Source of the DNA: Lingula anatina
Taxonomy: Eukaryota; Brachiopoda; Lingulata; Lingulida; Lingulidae
DNA: 64,000 nt
Assembly (NCBI RefSeq): GCF_001039355.2
Contig: NW_019775103.1
Location: forward strand, 136,920 to 200,919
Reading direction: 5' to 3'
The translations under genes were made by a program, and so were the position numbers. Position 1 is the stretch's first letter, and each line of letters starts with the position of its first letter. Of the stretch, positions 1-13,111 are shown in pieces. Below the pieces are notes generated by a model, which was given only the letters and a program-made list of their open reading frames with translations, made no database searches and had not been told where the DNA came from.

Positions 1-3000
1 CATGAATTAATGACAAAAAAATCTTAGTTACATAGTTTTTTTAGCAAACACAATGTTACACCGTGAAGAAAGAAAGATTTGTTAAAGTAATTCTTCTACC
101 ACAAAATCCCTAAAAGTGTCCTTGATTTCATAACTTTGCAAAATGTTAACAGATGGGCCTGGCCCCCGGAAACTTAATTATTGGTACCATTCAACAGACT
201 GTTAGTTTAGAAATTAAGTAAGTGGCGGAGACTGGCGTTGTTGAAAGTCACATTTCTGGGCGAATGTGTCTGCTAGGGATTGGGTTGGGGGGGGGGGGGG
301 TGGAGGGGAGTGGCAGAGTAAGTCAAAGTTGCATAGTATGCTGCCAGCTGTATTTGAAATAACTGATCTGTTGTACATAACTGCATCCTTATCATGCTTC
401 TCTTCCTCTTTTTAACTCATTTTTAATTCAAACGGTAGATATCTATCCATTTACTTATTTAAAATCAAAATTTTATTTGACTATGGTTGCTTTGAAATAA
501 GGGTAATCTATGAATTTCTACGCGAATAATTTCATTCCAGTCATTAAATTCAGAATAAGAGTAGGTAAGAAAAGCTCTTTTAGTTTTTCTTTTCATTCTG
601 GACACAAAAGTTTTATGTTATATCCCTGTCAATGACCGGTACTCGGCAATACATTAACTCTGTGTAATCACGACTCAATATTGGTCGGTTCGTCTAATTT
701 CTATGGTCTCTAAGGACCCATCCCATTCAGAATCAATAAGAAGTAGATTAGCAATTAAAATGCCCTAGGCAAATTACACTTTAGGTCTAACAGGTTATTT
801 GGTCAGCAAATAATGAACCAAAGTCGTAATACACACCTCTAACTTAAGAAAGAAAATGAAACGAAAAACAAAATGAAATAAATAAACGAAAAGAATATAT
901 AATTAGGTAATGAGATTAATTAAAATAATATAATTTAATGTTATTCAGATAAGACTTGAGAAACTCTTTAAACACAACGTTTCTTTCACATTGATATTCA
1001 GATTCTTAAACAACAATATTATCCCGTATAGTAGGGCTGTACGTTACACAGAACTAAGGTGGGCGGCAAGGGTATCGATATGGCTGTGACACGGCCCACA
1101 CGCAAAGGTCTTCTTCGTCACCAACACACATTCCTCTGTATTAAATAACCATTGAGCCCATTGTCATAAAAGTCCAGCTGTACATAATACACATTTTTCA
1201 CAATCATGTAGCATGTTGACTGGTAAGGGGGACAGTTAAATGAGGAATTTATTTGGCAGTAGAGGCGGGACTTGGCGTGAAGCTCTGTGTGTGGGGCACT
1301 TGCTCAATACGCAGAAATACGTAATATATTATTTCATAATTGAATAAATGTATTTGTACTTTATTTGTGCCATGCAAAATAATATACTCATTTGGGCCAA
1401 AATCTTTGTAATTATTGTAAGAATCAAAGTATTATTATTATTATTATTATTATTATCCAAGAGTTGGAGAGGGTGTATCCAGAAAGATCCGACTCAGTAT
1501 GAACTCGGGGGGCTGCAGCAAATCTTTGAATCCTCATACACTCGTACACTACATACCACTGGACATGCTACTGCTTGCGTTCAATTTTATCTATCCAACA
1601 TTTCATTAATCAAGTTGGTCTAAGAATATATATACATACATAGCAAATGAATACATACACAAGAAATTATGACAAATGAATAAATAACCCTGCTATAAGG
1701 AAACTTTGACTGTGAAAAAATAAAATTTTTACCCAAATTTGGTTACCCCCCCCAACCCTTACATTTGTTGATACATGCTTAGTAACATTTCTTCGAGGAA
1801 GGGGTGGGAGTGCGTATCTATGACCTTATCAATCCTTGCGAAACTTGGCAAGCCATCTGGGGGGTAAAAGTATACGGTATCAATCATGTAGGTAAACAAG
1901 AAAACAGTTGAGTCAGTAGAATGACACACAACCAAATAGAAATAAAATTAAAAAAATGATTAAGCAAATAGGTAAACAAACAAATTAAAGCTTGTACTGC
2001 GCAAAACCAGCCACATTTGATCGCAGGTTGGGTAAACAAGGAGTCGAGACAATACTCATTAATTATTTCTTATTTAATTGTCTAACTTCACAAGAATCTT
2101 GCCCTCAAAAGTACTTAGTCATTAATTTTGTGTGACCTAATGATTAACGGGATATTTGGGTGAAATTAAGGCCTCGAAACGTTGGAGCAGCGCGCTTCCA
2201 GGAATTCTGTAAAAACGTTCAATAGCAACAGCACGTGTACCGTTTATCTTCTTGATAAATATATATTCCATTTATTGCATTAAATCACTTTGTAGTCAGA
2301 TAATTAGGTCAGGTTCTTTGAAATTAGTGTATGCAGTCGATGCAATTCAATAGTCGCAAAAAGCACATTGCTATGGGTAAAGATTTTGGTCAAATTAAAA
2401 GAGCTGCCTTCATTAATTGTCGCTCGTTGCAATGAAAAATACCATTTCCTAACATCACTTTCTGCATATGCAACATGCTATCCCATTTTCTACGAAAACA
2501 ACCAGCAATGCAGTTTTCTTATCAAGTTTATTAGGTCACTTTTGCAGTAATTTACGACATCGCTTCAGTCCAGCTGAAGTCCTCGTATTGTCCCAATTTT
2601 GTATTTTTGGTGCACGTTTTGAAATCGCAAGCAAAAAACATCACAAGTATTCTAAATGGAACGGTTAAAGCAATACTTAACATACAGCGAAAACCTGTTA
2701 CAAATGTTATCCAAATCACCCAACTCGCTTTCTCTGCTAACCGCTTATCACAGCACAATTCCTTAAGAATAAAATATAATTTGACGTGGTATGAAGATAA
2801 GGAGGCACTTAATAAATAAATAAAAATCCAGGGCAAATGCCATTAAACTGCTCTATATGATGACCACGTCTGTCAATTGCACGATAATTGCACTATTGTT
2901 TAAATCTCAGAGTTCAAAATCATTCAAAAGGGCCAGGTACTGGCTCCCCAAATGACGGTCATCAAATAGCGATCTTGAAAATTAATTGATCGCTGAGAGG

Positions 3001-3423
3001 ACGACCCCTATAAAAGGGCAGTAAATCTTAGATAATATGGAGCAATTGTTCACCAATGACCGGACCTAACCACCGCAAATGAAGAAGCCCGTCGGAAGAA
3101 AGCCAGTGAGAAAATTACTTTCAGAATTACCATGCTATATAAACCCTACATGATAAATTTCTCAACAAAATGTCTTCCATACAAAAGAAAATAGATAAAT
3201 GACGACTTAACACAAGTAACATTAGATTCCGCTGTAGAAAATAGTTGAAAGTGTGCACCATATGTTTGAGAAATGTACGATTTCCTTTACTTTCTCGCAC
3301 ACTGTTAGCATCGTTTCTTTTTCATCTCCCCACAAAGTGATGCAAATGTGACGTATAAATATCAGCTAGTCCTTTTTGCTTTTAATATTAACCTGACTGG
3401 ATGATCGACTTTTCATCAGAAAC
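1..3423. other. Non-coding flank
   Basis: I see no convincing gene here. Open frames are short and have neither family resemblance nor exon-like splice sites. The stretch holds a poly-G run (287-300), an ATT microsatellite (1431-1456) and AT-rich unique sequence. An ATTAAA on the minus strand at 3381-3386 lies about 40 nt beyond the end of the longer C-terminal model of the neighbouring SKICH gene and could serve as its polyadenylation signal. Confidence 0.6.
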
Positions 3424-3812
3424 TTAAACGTCATAAACTCTACTGCGTGTAGAGCGCTTGGGCCAAATACATCCTGCAAAAGCTTTATATATTCGAGTCC
3501 AAACAGAAATTCCTCGGAAAACGATATCAGGGACACACGCCACATCTGTGTCGAAGATCGTATCGTCTGCCTGTGACTGGCCGCCTGACATTCTGGGCCG
3601 CAATTCCGGAACAAAAGTTGATCGAAGCTGAGGAATGAAAGAAGGAGGTTGCTTAAAAATGATATTTTCATTAAAACAAACGGGCTTCTGTTTATTGTCT
3701 ATCAAACAGTTTTGGGTATCCTTCGAGTCTTTAACAAGTTTTTCTACGTCATCCACTCTATCACAGTTTTCAATTTCTGAGTAACGGCCAGTTCCTTTAT
3801 TCACTTGATCCA
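3424..3812 (-). CDS. Possible alternative last exon of the SKICH gene
   Basis: The last exon could instead end at 3889 (donor context AAAG|GTAACAGG), remove a 76-nt intron (3813-3888, acceptor CCTACAG) and continue to a stop ending at 3424. Phase is kept (634 + 389 nt, a multiple of 3), giving 1,149 instead of 1,050 aa. The added frame is part of a 230-codon open stretch and reads like protein, for example PPSFIPQLRSTFVPELRPRM. Against it, the intron is far shorter than its neighbours and the unspliced frame is also open to a stop at 3797. I cannot choose between the two by eye. Confidence 0.35.
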
Positions 3813-6800
3813 CTGTAGGCATGAAAGGAACTGTTCCAACGCTGGCCTGCAGTGGAGGAACGAAAGGGCCGCTTCCGGTCCCTGTTACCTTTCTGCTCGC
3901 TAGAGGCGTTATTGCCAAGACACTCCCCAACTTTGGTCTTGTCAGTTTTTCCCTGGGATGAGGTGCGGATGAATGAACTCTTGCCACCTTTGCTGCAGTT
4001 TTTTCTGTAATATCGGACGAATTTCCTGGCGGGTTTCTTGCAACGGGGAGGGAGAGACACGGTGGGTGAAGTACAGTGAACTTTGTGCTGGGATTCCAGT
4101 GGGAGAGTCTCGGCATTATCAGCAGTCACGACTGCAGCGGTTGCGCCAAGAAGACCACCATCTTCCAAGGCCGTGGCAACTGGAGAAGCTGGTCGTTTGC
4201 GATTGGCAAGGTCCGTGAAACTGCCCCAAGATACCTCTTGCCCTTCAAGATCCTCCTCCTCCTCCAATTCCTCCACGTTGTTGTTGATATCTACTGCGGC
4301 AGGAGCCAAGGATGTTTTAGGCTGTGGGAAGTCTGCTGAGATAAAAGCAAAAGGAGAGGCAGCACCTCCTGAGGCAATGATCTCCTCTTCCAGGGAAAGA
4401 TCTTCCATCCGAGCCAAGCCTGCTGCGCTACTGGCACCGTGATGTTTGCAGTGCTGTTGATCAGTGAAGCTCAATGGGGAGTATTCTTCTGCAGCAGAGA
4501 GATCACGGATGATTTCTCTTACCTGGTCAAAACACATGCGAATATTAAAAGTATGTCAATGTACAACATGTGATAAAAAGAGAAAGAAAATTTACATGTA
4601 CCCCAGTAGTTTGGAAATTTGTCCAAAAAATATTTGGAAAGTATTAATTTGGCAACAAGAGAAGAAATAACTTAAAAACTAAGCCTACTTAAATCTTAAC
4701 ACTGTGAAAGTAAAAATTTGACAAAGATGTCAAATATATGTGTATTAATATTCTAACCTCCTGGCTCTGGGATCTTTTGCCAGATTTACGGTCGTAGGGT
4801 TTGTAACGGTGTGAAGCGCGGTTCTCTGTAACAGTTTTTTGCTTGCCCATGGGAGTCTAGAGAAAGATAGAAATAAATCAAACATGAAAAAGGCATTTTA
4901 AATTGCTAAAGTATTGATCACTTGAAACCTTAATAGGTCATTTACTATTCTGTTCACAATGATGTTTAAATCATCAACAGAGATAATTGTAGTTGGAAAA
5001 AACTACCAAAAACAGACAAAGAGACAAATAAAACGTTTTAACAAGAAGCTTTCTCTTCTAATTTCCACTTTCTAATGGTATAAAAATAAATATGAATTAG
5101 ACATATTTCACCAATGATTTAAGATGTAGATTACCTTAATGAATATGGGAAAATTGATGAAATTCCCAGAAACAGATTAATTGTTTTAAATTATGTGTGT
5201 TACCTTAGGTCTGACATCTGCAACCTGAGAAATGACCGCAGCTTTCTTCAGTGTCTCCTCTACCTTCACTGTGACCATTTCATCAAACTTCACACCTTTC
5301 TTGGGCTCAGTATTGACAGTGTCCATAACACTGGTCAAGCCAGTGGTCAGGGCAGTTTTAGTGGCTGGAGGATCCATCTTGACCACATCTGAGTACTGCA
5401 AAGGGAGTGGCTTGAAGAAAGGCACTAGAGACGGCACCTTGGGAGGAAGGGGGATGGCTGCATGCTTACATTTCTTTTGAAACTGTTGATAAAAAAATTC
5501 AAAAAAGAAAACCAGTGACAAAATGATATATGTCATAAAACAATCATCTTGTGCTTAATTTTCCTAGTATCAATTGCCTAATTCATCAATATTCATTAAT
5601 CAATATTTATTAATGAAAAAATCAGTATCTCACCAAGTCTCAACTTAATTAACTTTTTAGAAAAATGAAAAATTTTTCTTTTCAGTAGCTGGTTACTGTA
5701 ATACTAACATGTGAAGTGACCAAGGCTGAGGCATCCAGAGCATGGTTCAGGGAGGTGATCCTTTCCTGGATGTCCTGGCTTGGGGTTGGACACTGCACTT
5801 GACTCTTGGCTGCGGCTGCTTTGTCCCTGACAGCCTTCTGTTCATGGTACAGAAATCATGACATGCTATTAATGTTCATGGTACAGCAATCATGAAATGG
5901 TACAGAATTCATGAAACTTTCTTGCTGGTCATGGTACACAATACATACAGATCAAAGTTATCACATGCTTGACAAGTGGATGGGGCAAAGGTGCCCGTGG
6001 CCAAACGGGCTCTGATTTAATGAAGACTGATTTTTTTGATTGGTTATTACTAGAACTGAATTGCAATTCAAGTTGCAACTATATGCAACAGTTTCTTACC
6101 ATGGGAATTTAGTCTAGCAAGTGTGTGTGTGTGTGTCTGTGTGTGTGTGTGTGTGTGTTACTTTACTTGTATTTATTGACACTGGTTGGATCAACAGAGG
6201 ACTTTATATCACATATCAACACTGAGAACCTAATCAGTTAGCACCTCAAATGTCAATACAAGTATTATTTGATAGAATAGAAAACATACCTGAATGAGTT
6301 CACTGAGTTTGCTCTTCACGGCTACAGGTACAACAATGTCTGACAGTGGAGAAAAAAAGACATGTCAATATTTTACTTTTAAACTGAGATTACATATGAG
6401 ATACATAGGATTATGAATTTGAAAATTTATTAGATGTGTTGAAAATTAAGAATTAATTTACATAAAAAAATAAAACCCTACGACAAAATTAAATAAATAC
6501 AAATAAGATAATATTAAAAACTTTTATTCGTGGACAAAAGTGCCTATTTCGGAGCAGAAAGCCATGAATAAACAACTTTTACTCCTTTACCAATTTCCTC
6601 CTTCCATAAAACTATGTCTTCGTTATCCATGAGGAATGAATACAATCAAAATATTTTCAACAGAGCTTAACTATAATTATAGACTAAAGTGACCGCCAAA
6701 GAGGGGATAGAAACAGTTCAGGGATGGGAAATATGTTACAAAAGAATATATTATAGCATGGTCCTTTAACTGGTCAGCAAATGCTTCATATTTAATATAA

Positions 6801-7454
6801 CGTCCTAATACAACCATGGGAACATTTTAGTATCATTCCATACCAGGGTAATAGAGTGGGTTCTCTGCATCAACTCCAGCAATTTTCAGAGTAGTAGCTA
6901 TGTCCAATTTGTGACCTGAAAAACAGGACAATTTTCTCTGCTAAAATGATTACTGCAATATCTTTGTAATTCAATTTTCTTATAAGTAACAATGTAATTT
7001 TTCATAATCTCAGATTATTTCATGACAACCAGACTGAGTTAAATTTTAACAATGGTCTTTGGATTGATCGTGTTTTGGATGATGCAGCTATGGGATATGA
7101 ACCCATAACTTTCTGCAGGGGATGCAAGCTTTCTACCACTAGAGCCATCCAACCAGTGAAATAGCTGCTGACAGTGTGGGTCAGTTTCCAGCAACCTCTG
7201 ATACGCAGGGTGCAGTTCTTGGGCACTTGCACTGACTATAATGTAAAATTTACTACGATAATAAAATGTGAATTTCTAAAAAATTTCATTTTACCTTCCT
7301 CCTGGTGATTGACAGTGTGGAAACCCCGTGCATACAGTGAGGAGATGATGTATATGCCGTTCTGTATCATCTGTTTGGCCTCGTCAAGCTGACTGGTCTG
7401 CTCTCTCTGAATTCAAAGATGTATCAGATAAATTAACAATGTAACAATTTTACT

Positions 7455-7485
<31 letters not shown>

Positions 7486-10400
7486 AACTGCAGTCGCCTA
7501 TATTACAAAGAAAAAAATTCACATAGCAGCTTTGTTATGATAAATAAAATTACAGTATCTTCCTATTTCATATAACAATCCATTTAATATTGTTAAAAAC
7601 AGTTTCTTTTTTCACTTATTTTGTATAAAATTCCCTTTCACAAATGGAAAAAAGAAATGAAATAATTATGACAACTGTCTTACAATAATAAATCAGCAGT
7701 GATGAGACTTATTGGCTCCCAAAAAGTCAGAAATCTGACAATAATTGGAAAAATCTCATATCTGTTGTAAGCAACAACACCACCCAAAAAGGCGGAAATC
7801 AGTCAAAAGAAAAATCCCATCCCTGAATAAGTCAATAATTTAAAAAAAAATAATAATAAAATAAGGAGCAATCTTGACAACATGCATTATACATTTAAAT
7901 ATTTCAAATGACCAACCTTCTGTGCCCAAGCAAAGTCAAACTCTGCTTCCTTCTGTCTAAGCTGCCTCTTCAGTGTGGCAATCTCCCGGCATTGGTCTTC
8001 CTTCTCTTTGGTCAGGAAAGTGATCTACAAGAACATATTTAGTCTTAATTGTATACAAATTTTAAAAAAGCAACAAAGTATATGCTGTATCATGTCCTAC
8101 TGCAGTGTTCACAAAAAAATGCCTGTGTAAGGCATATGTCTCTCAGAAACATTCAGATTGTTTGTAAATGACAGCAAGCGAAGTTGAATGATAATATGAA
8201 AAATAATTCTTTTTTTTTTTTAAATTCTCTTCTATTTTTTGAATGGTTTAAAATACTTGATTTATCATTTTAATCAATGTATTTATAATGTTAGGACAAA
8301 AAGTGGGACCAACAGCTAGGCTATCATATATTCAATACAATAATAAACAGCTGAAGTAATTTATTTATTTAAAAGTTTTGAACATTAAATTTTCTTTTAC
8401 ACAAATTCAAAGTATCACAACACAGGTGCCCAAAATGCAGGCAAGGAGATTAGGTTGCAGTAAAGACAGCAGCGAGCTTGTCACTGACAACTCCTTACCT
8501 TCAGTTCCTCTGAGAAGAGGCATGACCTCAATCGGTGCATCTCTTTTTTAAGTTTTTTCACCTCATCGAGTTTCATCAAGTTCCTGATCTGGGCCTTGAG
8601 AGACTGGACCTCCTTGGTCAGCTGTTTCTTGTCCTGTTCAAGACTGTCCATCTTGATGGAAAAAGTCAGCCTAGAAATGGTTGACGGAAGGTATAAATTT
8701 AGGTTTGAACTGGACATTTCCATAAATAATTATGATTCTGGAATCTAAGTATGATGCACGGCTTAAAATAAGGATTATTTGAGATGTGCACAATGCACCT
8801 TAAGTTTTTGTCTATAAATGAAATTAATATCACCACATAATTTCATCATCAATCCTTCCTTTATTTATTTATTCGTTCATTTTAGTGAACACCACCAATT
8901 TGAAAAAAACAAACAAACAAACAAAAAATAATAATAATAAACTACCTGTCAACAGACTGCTGAAGGATGTCTTTGATTTTATTTTCTTTGTCAGCTTTGA
9001 CTTTTTCCTCATACAACTTCTCATTAATGGCCACCAGCTTCCCATTCTCTGATACCAGACTTTTCACCTGCTTGGAGAACTCCTCCATTAAGATATTCTG
9101 CAAAAAAAAAGAAAATTTAATAATAATAATATCAAATATATATAAAAAATAATAAATCAATAAATTAGAATAAAACTTGTGTGTTAGTATATACTTAGGC
9201 TGTATTTCCATGTGATGGTTCATCAAATATATCTTAATATTATAACTCTAAAAGTCTGCAACTGTTATTATATCTGATTGGAATATTAGATTTCAGGTTA
9301 ATTTAAGCACAATACATTGTCACCTACTGGACTAGATGAACATGACGGAAATAAGAAATCACTTTAGTGATTTTGTGAATGCCATAATGGACTCTTCTTC
9401 TTTGTTCTTTCTGAAACTGGGCCATCTTACACACATTTCAAATAATAATTTTGTTTTTCTTTTCTTTTTGTCCTTGACAAACATATGCTTTTTTATGTTA
9501 TTACTGACAGGAAAATAGAAAAAAAAATGGGAAATGAACCCTAACATAATCAAAACCATGACACAACAAGTGGCAATGACCAGTAAAACTCCAAGGACCA
9601 GGTGGGTAAAATGCTGTACATATGACTGGTCAGTTTATGGTCAGAATTTTTACTGGGCCAATGGATTTTAATATCCAAGTGGCTTGAAGGCCCAACAAGC
9701 TAAATTGTTTTGACAGAGACGGTATTACCTTTGATAGCAGGAGAGAGTCTGATGCTTCAAGCTGGGACTCAAGGTCGGTGATTTTGTTCTGAAGGTCTAC
9801 TTGTTGTCTCTTCAACCTCAAAAAGTTCTTCAGGCGCCTTCTGCAGTTGTGGCACTTTATTGAACTGTTAAGACAGCATACAATAAAATAACCAACAAAA
9901 ATATTATACAGTAAAATTACTATTTTCAACTTTTGCCTAATATGAAAAGCATTTATATTGAACATTTATCTAGTAGACCCTTTCAACAAATTAAAGTACT
10001 TATCTTAAAGGTTTTAACACTACATTTCCAGTTTTACATCTTAAAGGGATTATAACTCTTCGTATGAGGTCTATATTTCACAATAAAAACATTGTGAATA
10101 ATTCATAAAAATATAATATATTCTGTTTAACGACAAAAACAGGAGTTATAGCTATTATTCTGATATCTGAGCTAGTCTCCAGACCAGGTGACCTCCATTG
10201 ATGGCTATACTCTGTTATAATCTCTTGAGAGATTTTAACAAAAAAACCAGGGACTAACTTTGAATGTAAAAATGGATTCATTAACCATTGGTAAGTATAG
10301 GAAAATTGTTGTTTACTCCAGGAAAATTCATTTTTTGGCTAAAACAAAGAGTTATTATCCCTTTAATTTACCAAGTAAGAACCATAAATATTAATAAATA

Positions 10401-10813
10401 TACTAATCATAAGCTTAGCTAATCTTCTTCACAAACTCACAGTGCTTTTGGCTTCTTCTCAGTTGCATCTTTTGTGGCAGGCTTGTCCTCGGTATTGGAT
10501 GGGGTAGAAGATGCAACTTTGTTCATCACATTTGTAGAGGTCAAGGGTTTTTCAATCTTATACCTTGCTCGCTGGGATATCTTGGCCAGAGCAAGTACAA
10601 GCAGAGACTGTATGAAGGGGTTAACAGCAACCTTAGATTCCTGCTAAAATTAAAATTTTATATTATTTGCATATTGCAATATATTATTTTATTTTATTTT
10701 ATTTCAAATTCCCATCATGTTTATAAATCAAATCTACAGGTATTCAAACCTGAAAAGGAAAAATAAATCTTGATTATAACTAGACTATACAACCACCACA
10801 TACCCCTTCAAAA

Positions 10814-10852
<39 letters not shown>

Positions 10853-12212
10853 CATGAAAACAACTATTTTCTATTCTTATGAAGAGTAATCCTACACAGT
10901 TTTCAATGTCAATACTGGCCCCCACACCAAAGCCAGTGACTTAAAGCTGGGCCAATAAAACTTTGTTAATTTCTTCAGTTGAATGGCCAGGGTTTCTGAT
11001 TTAGACCAGTAGATTTGCAGACCAAAAGGACAATGCAGTAGGATAAATCTGAGGTTTTTGGTACAAACTGAATTAAATAATGCTAAAGCAAAATACTGAA
11101 ATAGGAAACATACCACTGTCTGCTTGGAAGATGTGTATATAGGGACATATGGAACAAGTGCCTGCTCTGTCACAGCTGCTTGTGGCTCACAAGGAGTCAC
11201 TTTCTTCTCCTCTTTTTTCTTCTCTGACTTAACGTAATCATAACTGAAGATATCAGGGTCGATATTGAGCAAATCTTTCCAGTGGTCATCTGTGGGAGCT
11301 TTTCCAATGTCACAGTGAAACAGATCGGGGTTGATTTTATCAAGAAAATCGGGCTCATCTGGTGTGCTGCTGTCTTTAGTCGAGCTGGACTCGGACAAGT
11401 CCAGTTCAAGTTTCAAAAGATCAGTCCAGTGTTTTTTCTGGTCTGACCAGTTTGAAGTTAAGGTGATGTGGTCAGAGGAGCATCGCCTGACCACTGGGAA
11501 GTCAAACTCAGGATCTTTAATGACCTCAAATGACCTCAGGATCCCTAAAGAAAAAGTACACATGCCAAAATAGTATATACAGATTTGAAAAAAAAAATGC
11601 TAAATTACTTTGATATGTTGGACACCCCAAAAAATTATCTAAAAAATGTGTTTGGCAACATTATCAAAATGCTTTTAGTCTGAGGCTTTGTGGTCAGAGA
11701 AAAAAAAAAGACAATTTAGGTAAAAAATAGCGCATTAAAATAAGGAAATAACTTCAAATGCCAAATGCTGTAAATAAATTGAATTTCACTTCTGATACTC
11801 ATGGCCACTTTACAGATACTTTGCTATTTCACAGCCAGTTTCCAGATTGTTTACTGTATCTTATTCTCCGGTGACCCCTTCATACCTTTCTGACTTGGAG
11901 CTGTTTTAATGACGGTGAAAGGGTCACAAAAGTCCACACTGTGGTCAACAAACTCAAAGTTGACCAGGTCAGTCTCAGGTATAAAGGTGTGTATTTTGAA
12001 CAGCTTGCTGGTGCCTATCACCTGGTCTCCTCTTGCTATGTACAGGAATTGGTAGGAGGCCTCATTGTTATCAGCCTGCAAGTAAATTAGAAAACAAGAC
12101 AGTGCTAAAGTTATGAATATCAATACATCATTTTCCCCTTCCTTTTAATATTTTTTTCGTTTTTCTTATAGTTAAAATTTCTATTAGGAAATTATGATAA
12201 TAAGATAATAAG

Positions 12213-12275
<63 letters not shown>

Positions 12276-13111
12276 TATTTGTTGCAATAAAAAAAATGAT
12301 ATTTGTTGGAAGATTATCTACTAGTATAATGATTTAAAAAAAGTAAAAATAAATAAATAAATGTCCACCATCCAAACAGAAAGGCCTGTTAAAACTTACA
12401 GGGAGGCTCCTGGCATCAAACAGCACACTCCTCAGGTGGGGGTGGCCAGAGTGCCCCTGAGGAGCGTATCTATAGGTCAGGACCTGGGAGGGAAATATCC
12501 AGTCTGCTCCAAACAGTCCTATCCAGTCACAGCTGGATGGAATAAAGTGCTTCCCAATTCTGTATGTCACAAAGATGTCTGCTCCTAAAATTCAAGAGAA
12601 AAAAATTATAGACTTTGATTAAAATTAATTTTTCTTATTATCATAATTTCATAGCTATATCTTTCGTCATACAGATAAATGCTAAAACAAAATATTGTAT
12701 AAGCATTTTTTTGTGTCCAGAAAAACGATGCTTGAGTTTCTATAATTCCACCAAACCTTCTAAATGAATTAAATCAGACTGTAAATTAAACCAATATTGT
12801 AGTTCTATGCTGGGCCCACACACACACAATAGGCCTTTTACTGCAACATGTAGGTGATTAGATGCTGACTTCTTTTGTTTATTGAAGAGCTTGCCAAATA
12901 ATGATTGACATAAAATTATGACCAATAAATAAATTCAATTCACTGGTCAAATTATCACCCATGCATAATCATGTCACAACTGAATTCCATAGGGTCTACC
13001 TGGCATATAATTCTCCTGAATGTCCTCAAATGTGATGAAATTAGAGTCCAGGTTGATAATCTCACAGTCCATGTCACTTCCACTGCTTTGTGGGGATGGT
13101 GGATTGGCCAT
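3797..13111 (-). CDS. SKICH-domain coiled-coil protein, CALCOCO/TAX1BP1-like
   Basis: Sixteen coding exons, all phase-compatible: 13000-13111, 12400-12584, 11886-12075, 11114-11544, 10441-10640, 9729-9864, 8946-9097, 8499-8670, 7917-8024, 7295-7406, 6844-6915, 6290-6339, 5709-5837, 5204-5482, 4758-4856, 3797-4522; predicted 1,050 aa. Residues about 25-130 form a SKICH domain (NYMPGAD, then DWIGLFGADW, then the ASYQFLYI strand), as in the selective-autophagy receptors NDP52/CALCOCO and TAX1BP1. Residues 163-306 are acidic and carry two HWxDLL modules (W202, W251) that resemble LC3-interacting motifs. A coiled coil spans about 374-600, starting with a lone CHNC pair. The C-terminal 450 residues are Pro/Ser/basic-rich and unrecognised. 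The first in-frame ATG after an upstream stop is at 13111. I see no TAX1BP1-type C-terminal zinc fingers. An autophagy-adaptor role is inference; the SKICH call is firm. Confidence 0.85.
5840..5938. repeat. Degenerate minisatellite beside an exon acceptor
   Basis: Three to four diverged copies of a unit around TTCATGGTACAGNAATCATGA lie directly against the acceptor of the 5709-5837 exon of the SKICH gene. The acceptor's own AG belongs to the first repeat copy. Confidence 0.6.
6121..6158. repeat. GT dinucleotide microsatellite
   Basis: Near-perfect GT repeat with one interruption, in the intron of the SKICH gene between its 5709-5837 and 6290-6339 exons. Confidence 0.95.
7081..7160 (-). mobile_element. 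tRNA-derived SINE head
   Basis: The minus strand carries a tRNA-like segment with both RNA polymerase III internal promoter boxes: an A box at 7132-7147 (TGGCTCTAGTGGTAGA) and a B box at 7092-7104 (GGGTTCATATCCC), about 30 nt apart. It lies in a SKICH-gene intron. The loops do not fold into an obvious functional tRNA and it runs into unrelated sequence, so a SINE is more likely than a tRNA gene. The element's 3' end cannot be set; it may extend to about 7020. Confidence 0.6.
7459..7485. repeat. ATA trinucleotide microsatellite
   Basis: Perfect AAT-type repeat in an intron of the SKICH gene. Confidence 0.9.
10811..10852. repeat. AAAT tetranucleotide microsatellite
   Basis: About ten perfect AAAT units in an intron of the SKICH gene. 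The same motif recurs at 46.55 kb. Confidence 0.95.
12215..12270. repeat. AG dinucleotide microsatellite
   Basis: Perfect AG repeat in the SKICH-gene intron between its second and third coding exons. Confidence 0.95.

Noticed and set aside
4083-4442. 119-codon plus-strand frame
   Set aside because: Antisense shadow of the last SKICH-gene exon, which is tied in phase to fifteen other exons.
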